Origin: Arthrobacter sp. YN
GTDB lineage: Bacteria; Actinomycetota; Actinomycetes; Actinomycetales; Micrococcaceae
Reading direction: 5' to 3'
NCBI RefSeq assembly: GCF_002224285.1
Contig: NZ_CP022436.1
Span: 4,650,001 to 4,714,000 of the forward strand
DNA length: 64,000 nt
The notes under the pieces were generated by a model, which was given only the letters and a program-made list of their open reading frames with translations, did no database searches and had not been told where the DNA came from. The translations under genes were made by a program, and so were the position numbers. Each line of letters opens with the position of its first letter. Position 1 is the stretch's first letter. Positions 44,290 through 52,012 of this stretch are shown piece after piece.

Positions 44290-45579
44290 ATGTCCCCAAC
44301 CATGGATCAGCCGCGCCGCGCCGAGACTGAACGCGAGCGCACCAAGCCAACCGGACGCCGTCGGGCCCAACCCAGCGGATCCCCCATCAGCGTGCAGGCA
44401 GACACTGTTGCCGCACCTGGAACTACAAGCACGACGCCGGAGCCCGCCACTGCGGCCATCCCCACCGTCGCGACACCCACCACACGTGCGGCCGCGCGCG
44501 CAGCCGAACGGGAGCGGGCCGCCCAGGTTGTGATCGCGCCTGAAGCATCGGCCTCGCAGCCGGCACCGGAAACGGCCGCACAGGAGGAACCCGCAACTGC
44601 GGCGATTCCCGTCGTGGAGGCAGCACAGGCTGCAGCTCCGGCCTCCACTACGCCAGGGCCTCCTACCGCGGCCATTCCCATCGTGCAGCAGGCCGCCCCG
44701 AACGACGGTTCTCAGGAACCCGACACCCCGGAGCCCGCAACTGCCGCCATTCCGGTGGTGGCCGAGTCCGCCCGCACTGAGTCACCGCGGGGCAAGTCCC
44801 CTGCCCAGGTTGCGGCGGCCGCAACGGCCTCGGCAGCACTGGCGAGCCGCAAGGATCTCCGCAAACCGGCAGCTGCGCCCACGGCCACCAAGTCGGGCTT
44901 TGGTGGCTCTTCGCCAGGCCGGGAACCCCAGGCGGTCCTGCGCAAAGCTGCGTCGGTCAAACACATGAGCCAGCGCATGGCCGTGGTGGCTGGTGCCCTC
45001 GGCCTGGTCCTGACAGCCGGTACCTTGGGGCAGGCCCTCGAGCTGCCGTTCTTCGGCCAGGAGACCCCCTCCCAGGAAGCCAGCGGTGCCGACCGGAACT
45101 CGGGCTCCGCGGCTCCCGCACCCAGTGCCTCGTACTCGAGAGCCTCATCGCCCTCCGCATCAGCTGCCGCGACGTCGGCAGCCGGCCAACCGGCCACGGT
45201 TCCGGAGGCACCCGCACCAGTGTCGCCGTCGTCGGTTCCTACCCCGAAAGTTTCCTTGGCTGACCCCGTGTGGGTCCCGTCCGCAGTGCCCTCAACCATC
45301 GCCGCGGTCCCGGCCACCGCCAGCCCGGTGCCCACCCAGCCGGCGCCGGCGCCCAGTGAGGTGCCGTCGGACACGATCACCACACCTCCCACAACGCCGA
45401 CGCCCACAACGACGCCGACGGTCACGCCCACTCCGGCGCCTACCCCAACCCCGACGGGGACTCCCACGCAAACCACCAAACCCAAGCCCACGGGCAAGCC
45501 CAGCGCGGCCACCGCGCCGCAGCCCACCGGGACGGCACTTGAAGAGATCCTTGACACGGCAAAGGACGCCCTCAAATGA
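44290..45579 (+). CDS. Riboswitch-controlled Ala/Pro/Thr-rich single-TMS protein
   Basis: 429 residues. The N-terminal 215 residues are predicted cytosolic, disordered, and contain four copies of a PATAAIPxV element (near residues 54, 98, 123 and 152). A lysine/arginine-rich stretch leads to one membrane segment at about 232-255 (MAVVAGALGLVLTAGTLGQA). The rest is extracytoplasmic Pro/Ser/Thr-rich, like a wall-spanning stalk, ending in LEEILDTAKDALK. No enzyme domain is seen. c-di-AMP control suggests a role in envelope or turgor homeostasis. I do not recognise a named family. Confidence 0.75.
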   Translation: MSPTMDQPRRAETERERTKPTGRRRAQPSGSPISVQADTVAAPGTTSTTPEPATAAIPTVATPTTRAAARAAERERAAQVVIAPEASASQPAPETAAQEEPATAAIPVVEAAQAAAPASTTPGPPTAAIPIVQQAAPNDGSQEPDTPEPATAAIPVVAESARTESPRGKSPAQVAAAATASAALASRKDLRKPAAAPTATKSGFGGSSPGREPQAVLRKAASVKHMSQRMAVVAGALGLVLTAGTLGQALELPFFGQETPSQEASGADRNSGSAAPAPSASYSRASSPSASAAATSAAGQPATVPEAPAPVSPSSVPTPKVSLADPVWVPSAVPSTIAAVPATASPVPTQPAPAPSEVPSDTITTPPTTPTPTTTPTVTPTPAPTPTPTGTPTQTTKPKPTGKPSAATAPQPTGTALEEILDTAKDALK

Positions 45580-45718
45580 GCACCCGATTGCCGCGCATCA
45601 CCACGCACGTGGGATGGCACAGCCGGTACTGCAGCAGCAGCCGGACGGCCACGCTCCGGCGTCGATTGGGCCGCTGGAGCTGCCAGCGGCTGAGGCGCTC
45701 GTAAAGCAAGACCCTGCG

Positions 45719-45755
45719 AATGAGGCAGGCACCCGCGCCGGGTGCCTGCCTCATT
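45719..45755. terminator. Strong bidirectional terminator
   Basis: AATGAGGCAGGCACCCG (45719-45735) pairs perfectly over 17 bp with 45739-45755, loop CGC. It is shared by the convergent riboswitch gene and the PucR-family gene. The preceding 139 bases hold no supported gene. Confidence 0.9.
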
Positions 45756-45768
45756 TCTCTTAAGAACC

Positions 45769-46983
45769 CTAGATCCGTGGCCGACCGGCCCAGCGGCGGG
45801 CTTTCAAGGCAGCGTGCAGTTCGACGCGGATCGCTCCGCTCAACGGGTCAGCGCCGATGAGCTGACGGATCCGACCGAGCCTGTTGTAGATGCTGCTCCT
45901 GTGGAGGTGGAGTTTGGCCGCGACGTCCTGCACTGAACCGTCACTGTCATAGAGGAGTTCCAGGACGGGCAAGAGTTCACCGTTCTTGTCCTGGTCCTCC
46001 AGCGTTCGGAAGTGCACGGAACCGGTGTCATCCCAGCCTCCGGGTGCCAGCAGGCGGTCGAAGAGCTGATAGACGCCCACGGCCCGGCTGTCCACGAGCT
46101 CGCCCAGGGGCTGATCGACGGCAGCAGCCTGCGCCGCAACCTTGGACTGCCGGTACGCTCCCGCGAGCTGCCGGATCACTTGGAACGGCTCGCTGATGCC
46201 CAGGATCACCCGGTCCACCTTGCGGCCCGCACGCTTTGCAAGCTCCAGTTGATAGTGGACCAGCACCTGGGCGTGGTCCGCCCGGCCACCGGACTCGCGA
46301 AACAGCACCACCGAATGCGTCTCCGTTCCGGCGCTGAACAACGCAGCGTTGACGCCGATGGTGGACTGCAGCGCGGCTGAACGGTGCGTCAGGGTTGCGG
46401 CAAGGGGATCGACGTCGGACCTCGCACCGTCCGCGTCCAGGATGGTCACCAGTTGCCATGGACCGCGGCCTTGGATCTCCTTCCACCCGGCCACGGCGGC
46501 TACGGCATTCGATTCGCCGCTGCAAGCCGAGAGGAACTCCTGCTCACGCCTGCGCCGGAACTCCGATTCCGCGGTGTTGGAATCAAGGAGCAACCCCGCC
46601 AACAGGTCCAACTCGTCACGCACGCCGGGCAACTCGGCGAGTATCGCCGTCGCACTTTGCTCTTCAACGTCCAGCTGGACCCACAAGTAGCCCACGCGGA
46701 AGCCACGCACCAGGAGCGGCACGCAGACGCGGCCCAACATTCCCAGTTCCTCATTGGCGGGAACGACGACGGGACGCACCGCCGTGGCGATGCCGTGCGA
46801 CAGCTGCCACACGCTGACATCGCTGGGGACACGCTTGCTGAGGAGGAAGTTCACGCGGACGCGGTCGGCGTGCGACTGGTTGGAGCTGTAGGCGAGGAGG
46901 ACGCCGTCGAGGTCTTCCAGGGACAGGCCGCGGCCCAGTTTCAACGCCACGCGTTCAACGATCTGTTCCACGTCCTGCTGCAT
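45769..46983 (-). CDS. PucR/CdaR-family regulator, AdeR-like
   Basis: The start at 46983 (MQQDVEQIVERVALK) fits the family; the frame is open to 47103 but that part is not family-like. 404 residues: an N-terminal sensing region, a middle GGDEF-like CdaR domain and a C-terminal PucR HTH (VQDVAAKLHLHRSSIYNRLGRI). It is divergent from ald. In Bacillus subtilis the PucR-family protein AdeR activates ald, so this is the likely activator of alanine catabolism here. No RBS is evident before the ATG. Confidence 0.8.
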   Translation of the reverse strand: MQQDVEQIVERVALKLGRGLSLEDLDGVLLAYSSNQSHADRVRVNFLLSKRVPSDVSVWQLSHGIATAVRPVVVPANEELGMLGRVCVPLLVRGFRVGYLWVQLDVEEQSATAILAELPGVRDELDLLAGLLLDSNTAESEFRRRREQEFLSACSGESNAVAAVAGWKEIQGRGPWQLVTILDADGARSDVDPLAATLTHRSAALQSTIGVNAALFSAGTETHSVVLFRESGGRADHAQVLVHYQLELAKRAGRKVDRVILGISEPFQVIRQLAGAYRQSKVAAQAAAVDQPLGELVDSRAVGVYQLFDRLLAPGGWDDTGSVHFRTLEDQDKNGELLPVLELLYDSDGSVQDVAAKLHLHRSSIYNRLGRIRQLIGADPLSGAIRVELHAALKARRWAGRPRI

Positions 46984-47025
46984 CAGTGAAGCGTACCAAC
47001 AGCAGGCGACACCTGACGCTCCATG

Positions 47026-47043
47026 GCTCGACAAATGTCGAGC
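47026..47043. promoter_or_regulatory. Candidate AdeR-type operator upstream of ald
   Basis: GCTCGACA-AA-TGTCGAGC is a perfect palindrome with 8-bp arms in the divergent region between the PucR-family gene and ald, 43 bases from the regulator start and 149 from ald. Confidence 0.6.
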
Positions 47044-47191
47044 TGCAATGGTGAAGATCCTTGTATTTCCGGGGCTTCTCCGTCTACGAGCGGCAAAGTC
47101 CATGTCGCCTGCCTCACAGCCGGATTTATTCTGGAATCACAGCCCGCAACACATTTTCGGCCGAAGAGGCCGCTAACGATGGAGCCCACAG

Positions 47192-48310
47192 ATGATCATC
47201 GGCGTCCCCAAAGAAATCAAGAACAACGAATTCCGCGTAGCCATCACGGCCGCAGGTGTCCACGAATTCCGCACCCACGGACACACCGTTCTGGTTGAGC
47301 GCGGCGCAGGCCTCGGCTCGGGCATCACCGACGAGGAATACTCGATCGCCGGCGCCGAAATCGTCAACGACGCTGACGACGTCTGGGGCCGTGCGGACAT
47401 GGTCATGAAGGTCAAGGAACCCATCGCGGCCGAGTACCACCGCTTCCGCAAGGGCCTCATCCTCTTCACCTACCTGCACCTCGCCGCAGAGCCCGAGCTC
47501 ACCGCCGAACTCATCAACTCCGGCGTCACGGCCATCGCTTACGAAACCGTGCAGGAGGGCCGCACCCTTCCGCTGCTCGCCCCGATGTCCGAGGTAGCAG
47601 GCCGCCTGTCCGTCGTGGTCGGCGCTTCCTCGCTCATGGCTCCGGCCGGCGGCAAGGGCGTCCTCCTGGGCGGCGTACCGGGCGTCCGCCCGGCCAAGGT
47701 TGTTGTCCTCGGCGCCGGCGTTGCGGGAACCAACGCCGCCGCCATGGCGCTGGGCCTCGGTGCTGATGTCACCATCATGGACATCAACATCAACCGGCTG
47801 CGTGAACTCGACGCCCTCTACCAGGGCCGCCTGAAGACCGTTGCCTCCAACGCCTACGAGATCGAGAAGTCAGTCATCGACGCAGATCTCGTCATCGGTT
47901 CCGTCCTGATCCCGGGCGCCAAGGCTCCCAAGCTGGTCACCAACGAGCTCGTTGCCCGCATGAAGCCGGGCTCGGTCCTGGTGGACATCGCTGTTGACCA
48001 GGGCGGCTGCTTCGAGGACACGCACCCCACCACCCACCAGGAACCGACGTACAAGGTCCACAACTCGATCTTCTACTGCGTTGCCAACATGCCTGGCGCT
48101 GTTCCGAACACCTCCACGTACGCACTGACCAACGTCACCCTGCGCTACGCCGTGGCACTGGCCAACCTGGGCGTCAAGGCCGCCTTCGACCGCGACCCCG
48201 CGCTGGCTGCCGGCCTCAACATCGCCGCAGGCCACGTGGCACACCACTCCGTTTCCGAGGCGCACAACCTGCCCCTCGTCACCGACTGGCACAGCCTGGT
48301 TTCCGCTTAG
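47192..48310 (+). CDS. ald: Alanine dehydrogenase
   Basis: 372 residues starting [19 protein letters not shown]. Catalytic and NAD features are present: VKVKEP-type segment MVMKVKEP with the substrate Lys, [14 protein letters not shown] with the catalytic His, and the Rossmann motif [19 protein letters not shown]. It interconverts L-alanine and pyruvate with ammonia. Regulated most likely by the divergent PucR-family protein and ended by a strong hairpin. Confidence 0.96.
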   Translation: MIIGVPKEIKNNEFRVAITAAGVHEFRTHGHTVLVERGAGLGSGITDEEYSIAGAEIVNDADDVWGRADMVMKVKEPIAAEYHRFRKGLILFTYLHLAAEPELTAELINSGVTAIAYETVQEGRTLPLLAPMSEVAGRLSVVVGASSLMAPAGGKGVLLGGVPGVRPAKVVVLGAGVAGTNAAAMALGLGADVTIMDININRLRELDALYQGRLKTVASNAYEIEKSVIDADLVIGSVLIPGAKAPKLVTNELVARMKPGSVLVDIAVDQGGCFEDTHPTTHQEPTYKVHNSIFYCVANMPGAVPNTSTYALTNVTLRYAVALANLGVKAAFDRDPALAAGLNIAAGHVAHHSVSEAHNLPLVTDWHSLVSA

Positions 48311-48321
48311 GACCCCAAGCA

Positions 48322-48366
48322 CGACGGCGGGGTGCAGCTTCCATACGAAGCCGCACCCCGCCGTCG
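48322..48366 (+). terminator. Terminator after ald
   Basis: CGACGGCGGGGTGC (48322-48335) pairs perfectly with GCACCCCGCCGTCG (48353-48366), extended by GCTTC/GAAGC inside. The rest of the gap to 48523 should contain the promoter of the WXG100-type gene. Confidence 0.8.
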
Positions 48367-48523
48367 CGGTTTAACCCGCACCGTTATCCACCCCGATAGT
48401 TCTCCCCATGGCAGCCCTGTTCCGCAGTAGTTATGCTCGGGAGACGCCTGGTGCCACGACTGGTCCGCAGGTTTTTACCAATGTCGCTACGTTCAGGGGA
48501 TGCGTGATGGGGCTGAGTACATA

Positions 48524-49717
48524 ATGGGGCAGGGACTGGTAGGCGCCGACGTCGGAGATCTCCGCCGGCTCTCGGCAGTGATGGACTCCGAAGCTGAGAA
48601 GATCACCACACTTCAACAGCAGCTCAATGTGCTCATTCAGAATGGCAACTACTGGCGGGGAAACGACGCCGAGCAATTCCGCAGCACCTGGCACAGCCAG
48701 CTTTACGGACGGCTCGGTGCGGCGGCGGTTTGCCTCAAGGACAACGCCCGCGCCCTGAAACTCAATGCCGACCAGCAGGAGCAAGCCTCGCTGGGCGGTC
48801 CGGGACGGGGGCTTGGCGACGGAAAGGGCAGGAGCCCCTCAGTGCCGCTGGGGTTCACTTTTGATCCCACCACCTACGGTCCCTTCACCGTTGAAGGCAA
48901 AGGCTCCATCGACAGTCAGGCAACAGGCGAAGTGCACGGCTCGATGGGGCCGGATGGCATCGCAGTAGGCGGCTCCGCCGAAGCATCCACCGGCGGTGAG
49001 ATGACGTGGACAGCGGAATCCGGATACGGGCCGGTGGACACCACTGTCACCAACGAAACATTCATCGGAGCGCGCGCCAACGGCGAGTTCGATGCAAGCG
49101 TGCCCTCCGGGCTGCGACTCCCCCATGCCAGCGCCACCGGCGAAGCATTTGCAGGGGCCGAGAACACCACCACCGTGCGGTCCGACTTCTTCGATGGCTG
49201 GGTCACCAATACCTCCACGACGCGCATGATGACCGGAGTGGAGGCCAGCGCACACGCCGAAGCGACCAGCCCATTCCTGTTTTCTGCGGGCGGTGAGGGT
49301 TTTGCCGGTCAGAAGCTCACGATGGATAACAAGACCGAGTTTGCCGGCGGGCTGTTCTCCCTGGGGCAGGGCGGAGAACTGCGCGCCGGGGCCTGGGCAA
49401 GCGCCGGCGAAGGCGAGCTGAGCGTCAAGGGCCGCGAGACAACCGGTACAGCGTTCAGCGCAGGTGCCGGAGCGGAACTGACCGGAAGCCGGTACGTCGA
49501 AGTTCTGGGCCAGACGCTGACCCTGAACGCAACAGTTGCCGCCGGAGCCGGCGAGAGTCACTTCTTTACGGCTTCCATGGACGAAGACGGGCTGACCCTC
49601 GGCGCGGGTGCCAAGATCACTGCGGAGCTGGGACTGGGAGCAGGTGGCCAGATCACCATCAGCCCGTCCGGGTTGGTTGATTCCGTGACCGGGTTCGTCG
49701 ACTTCCTCAGCAAATAG
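48524..49717 (+). CDS. WXG100-type N-terminal domain protein with Gly-rich C-terminal domain
   Basis: I choose the ATG at 48524 (MGQGLVGADVGDLRRL); an ATG at 48500 adds eight residues but has no RBS. 397 residues. Residues 1-95 look like a WXG100 helical hairpin: WRG at 44-46 in the turn and FRSTWHSQLYGRL after it. Residues 110-397 are Gly/Ala/Thr-rich with repeated short beta-like stretches (GSIDSQATGEVHGSMG, VGGSAEASTGGEMTW, GAGAELTGSRYVEVLG). There is no recognisable toxin motif. The N-terminus predicts type VII (ESX-like) export, but no secretion genes are nearby. Confidence 0.7.
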   Translation: MGQGLVGADVGDLRRLSAVMDSEAEKITTLQQQLNVLIQNGNYWRGNDAEQFRSTWHSQLYGRLGAAAVCLKDNARALKLNADQQEQASLGGPGRGLGDGKGRSPSVPLGFTFDPTTYGPFTVEGKGSIDSQATGEVHGSMGPDGIAVGGSAEASTGGEMTWTAESGYGPVDTTVTNETFIGARANGEFDASVPSGLRLPHASATGEAFAGAENTTTVRSDFFDGWVTNTSTTRMMTGVEASAHAEATSPFLFSAGGEGFAGQKLTMDNKTEFAGGLFSLGQGGELRAGAWASAGEGELSVKGRETTGTAFSAGAGAELTGSRYVEVLGQTLTLNATVAAGAGESHFFTASMDEDGLTLGAGAKITAELGLGAGGQITISPSGLVDSVTGFVDFLSK

Positions 49718-49751
49718 CTTCCTGTACTGACAGCGCTCCGAAAGGGCTCCC

Positions 49752-50234
49752 ATGACATCGCACCAGGTTTTCCCATCCGCCGAGTTCCCCGCCTACCCCT
49801 CCATCAAACTCAACGCGCCCGCGGGATGGTCCCAGCAAGTTGTCCCCGATGCGGTGGGCGCCCTGATGGCACCCGCTGCGGAAGGACGCTACACAGCGAA
49901 TGTGGTGATTTCCGTGTCGCGCCGCTTGCCCGGCTATCAGCTTCAGGACATCGCCGCGTCCGTGGACTCGTTCCTGGACGCCTTGCCGGATGCAGTTCTG
50001 CTGGGCACGGAGCCGGTGGTGATTAACGGCCGGGACTGGCACGTACGCGAAGCACGCTACACGCATCCGCAGGCCGGCTCACTGGCCCAGTTCACCGCCG
50101 TCACGGTAGTCCACCACGAGACCGCAGCGGATATCGTCCAGCTGACGGGTAGTTGCCAGCCCACTGAAGGCAACGACGACCTCAAGGCCATCTACTCGCT
50201 GGTTGCCAGCGCGGACGTTACGCCAGCGTCCTAG
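49752..50234 (+). CDS. LpqN/LpqT-like domain protein
   Basis: 160 residues. Starting FPSAEFPAYPSIKLNAPAGW, with NVVISVSRR and DWHVREARYTHP strands, it resembles the LpqN/DUF1795 fold, but has no signal peptide or lipobox. It starts 34 bases after the WXG100-type gene and is probably co-transcribed with it, so it may be a chaperone or binding partner. Its 3' end overlaps the convergent oxidoreductase gene by 17 bases. Confidence 0.6.
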   Translation: MTSHQVFPSAEFPAYPSIKLNAPAGWSQQVVPDAVGALMAPAAEGRYTANVVISVSRRLPGYQLQDIAASVDSFLDALPDAVLLGTEPVVINGRDWHVREARYTHPQAGSLAQFTAVTVVHHETAADIVQLTGSCQPTEGNDDLKAIYSLVASADVTPAS

Positions 50235-51264
50235 CCTGCTCAATCAGCTTCAGCACCGCAACGGAGCCGGCTGGATCAACAGGCAAGGGAAGCGCGGAGG
50301 CCGCGCCGCCGTCGTCGAGCTTGTCCGCCAGAATCCGGTAGAACTCGGGGTAGGCGCCACGCTCTGTGGGGACCTCGATGCGCTGCCCGTTCAGTTCCAG
50401 CGTGCCATGGTTTTCTGCGGGTTCGACGCCGTACCGCGCGTCCGTAGGGAGACCGCCTCCCAGCACGTAGGGCTCCTGGGGGTCGGTGCCGAACTTCACG
50501 AAGCCACCCTCGGTGCCGAGGACGCGGAAGCGCGGGCCGTGCAGGTGGCTGGTCAGGTTGATGGTGACATGGCTGACCACGCCGGACTGGTGCCGGAGTG
50601 CCAGGAAGACATCGTCATCGACGCTTTCCTGGGGACGGCGCGCCTGGATTTCCGCGTAGGTGACTGTGGCTGGACCAAAGAACTGCAGGCACAAGTCGAG
50701 GACGTGGGTGCCGAGGTCGAACAGGACACCGCCGCCGTCTTCCGCAGTAGCACTGGCCTTCCAGGCTTTGGCGATCTCCGGCGCCCAACGCTCCATTCCC
50801 ACCTCAAACCTGGTCACTGTCCCCAGCGTTCCGGCGTCGAGCAGTTTTCTCACGGTGAGCGAGTCGCCGTCCCAGCGCCGGTTTTGGTACACGGTGAGGA
50901 CACGGCCCAGTTTCGCCGCCAGGTTGATCAGTTCCTCGCCCTGGGCGCTGCGGACCGTGAACGGTTTATCGACGACGACGTCGAGCCCGGCTTCCAGCGC
51001 GGCTTTCGCGAGGGGGAAGTGGGTTGCGGGCGGTGTGCCCAGGACGATGAGGTCCAGCTGGTCAGCCAGCGCCAGGATGTCCTCCGGCGTGCTGACAATG
51101 GTGGCCTGCGGATAGCGGTCCTTGGCCTTGGCTTGGCGCGACTCGTCCGAGGTGGAGATGACGGCAAGCTCATATGCAGGGTTGCTGGCAATGAAGGGCG
51201 CGTGAAAGACGCTGCCCGACAGGCCAAAACCTGCCACGGCGGTACGGATCGGCTGGGAAGTCAT
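50218..51264 (-). CDS. Gfo/Idh/MocA-family oxidoreductase
   Basis: 348 residues. The Rossmann motif VAGFGLSGSVFHAPF at the N-terminus and the conserved VDKPFTVRSAQG define the family, with a C-terminal alpha/beta domain containing GGGVLFDLGTHVLDLCLQ. Members oxidise or reduce sugars, inositols or biliverdin with NAD(P). The GxSGxxFH pattern is usual for YvaA/scyllo-inositol-type members. Substrate unknown; no sugar genes adjacent. Confidence 0.85.
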   Translation of the reverse strand: MTSQPIRTAVAGFGLSGSVFHAPFIASNPAYELAVISTSDESRQAKAKDRYPQATIVSTPEDILALADQLDLIVLGTPPATHFPLAKAALEAGLDVVVDKPFTVRSAQGEELINLAAKLGRVLTVYQNRRWDGDSLTVRKLLDAGTLGTVTRFEVGMERWAPEIAKAWKASATAEDGGGVLFDLGTHVLDLCLQFFGPATVTYAEIQARRPQESVDDDVFLALRHQSGVVSHVTINLTSHLHGPRFRVLGTEGGFVKFGTDPQEPYVLGGGLPTDARYGVEPAENHGTLELNGQRIEVPTERGAYPEFYRILADKLDDGGAASALPLPVDPAGSVAVLKLIEQARTLA

Positions 51265-51278
51265 GACCCTAGGCTAGA

Positions 51279-51536
51279 TCAGTAAACCTCACGACGGTGG
51301 GCGGCACGGAAGATGATGATCACAAGTTCACCATCGTGGATTTCGTAGAGAACCCTGTAGTCACCGAGACGAATTCTCCACGAATTCGACTGGGCGGACA
51401 GCTTCCGGACTCCGTCAGGACGTGGGTTCTGTTCCAACTCGGCAATAGCGAGAAGAATCTTGCGTCGGACCGGGGCATCAAGCTTTCGAATCTGTTTGGC
51501 CGCCGCCGAACTGAACATCACCCGGTACCGGCTCAC
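51279..51536 (-). CDS. RelE/ParE-type toxin
   Basis: 85 residues: YRVMFSSAAAKQIRKLDAPVRRKIL, DGVRKLSAQSNSWRIRLGDYRVLYEI and the terminal FRAAHRREVY give the RelE fold with basic and Tyr/Arg active-site residues. RelE toxins cleave mRNA on the ribosome. It overlaps the antitoxin gene by ATGA, antitoxin first, the normal order for Phd/YefM-RelE modules. Confidence 0.9.
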   Translation of the reverse strand: MSRYRVMFSSAAAKQIRKLDAPVRRKILLAIAELEQNPRPDGVRKLSAQSNSWRIRLGDYRVLYEIHDGELVIIIFRAAHRREVY

Positions 51537-51802
51537 CGGGTGATGCCATTTTCCTCCAGAAGATCATTCAGACTGACCCTGGCACCATCATCTTCAGCTT
51601 TCGCGGCATGAAGCGCTTTAAGGTCTGCCTCATCTTCGAGACGTTCAAGCCGCTCGAGGTCCTCCGCGCTGATGAGCACGGCCGCGACTTTACCGCGCCG
51701 CGTGATGCTGATCCGCTCGTGGCCGTAAGCTGCGCGGTTGATGGTGTCTGAAAGGTGTACGCGGAGGTCAGCCACACTCATCACGTAGTCTGCGGTTCCC
51801 AT
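51533..51802 (-). CDS. Phd/YefM-type antitoxin
   Basis: 89 residues. The N-terminal DNA-binding part VADLRVHLSDTINRAAYGHERISITRRGKVAAVLIS (split here across the domain) is the Phd/YefM signature, and the acidic C-terminal region (KALHAAKAEDDGARVSLNDL) should wrap the toxin. A later ATG at 51781 is an alternative start. It likely autorepresses through TGTAC-type repeats just upstream. Confidence 0.88.
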   Translation of the reverse strand: MGTADYVMSVADLRVHLSDTINRAAYGHERISITRRGKVAAVLISAEDLERLERLEDEADLKALHAAKAEDDGARVSLNDLLEENGITR

Positions 51803-51821
51803 GGGGAAACTCTAGCCCTTA

Positions 51822-51847
51822 ATGTACTTTATGTACATATCGTACAT
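51822..51847 (-). promoter_or_regulatory. Toxin-antitoxin operator with TGTAC repeats
   Basis: ATGTAC occurs at 51822-51827 and 51831-51836, and its inverse GTACAT at 51842-51847. The pair ATGTAC-ATATC-GTACAT is a 17-bp palindrome. Phd/YefM repressors bind TGTACA-type sites, and this lies 20 bases from the antitoxin ATG. Confidence 0.75.
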
Positions 51848-51936
51848 CTTGCGACGCCTGATGCGGTCTTTTGGGCACGGGACATGAGCGAGCGTCCCGC
51901 CCAAGCACGCGGGATGTGAGCGAGCGATGGGATGGC

Positions 51937-51992
51937 GAAGGCCGGGAACCTCCCCGAACCCATCAAGCGGTTCAAGGACGTTCCCGGCCTTC
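51937..51992 (-). terminator. Terminator of the oligopeptide importer operon
   Basis: GAAGGCCGGGAAC (51937-51949) pairs perfectly with GTTCCCGGCCTTC (51980-51992), with an inner GAACC/GGTTC pair. It lies 21 bases past the stop of the binding protein on the - strand. Confidence 0.75.
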
Positions 51993-52012
51993 AGGAAACT
52001 ACAGCATGGGGG

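Noticed and set aside
45086..45763. Frame-shifted Arg/Pro-rich ORF over the end of the riboswitch-controlled gene
   Set aside because: It is an alternate frame of a Pro/Thr-rich coding stretch, without an RBS.
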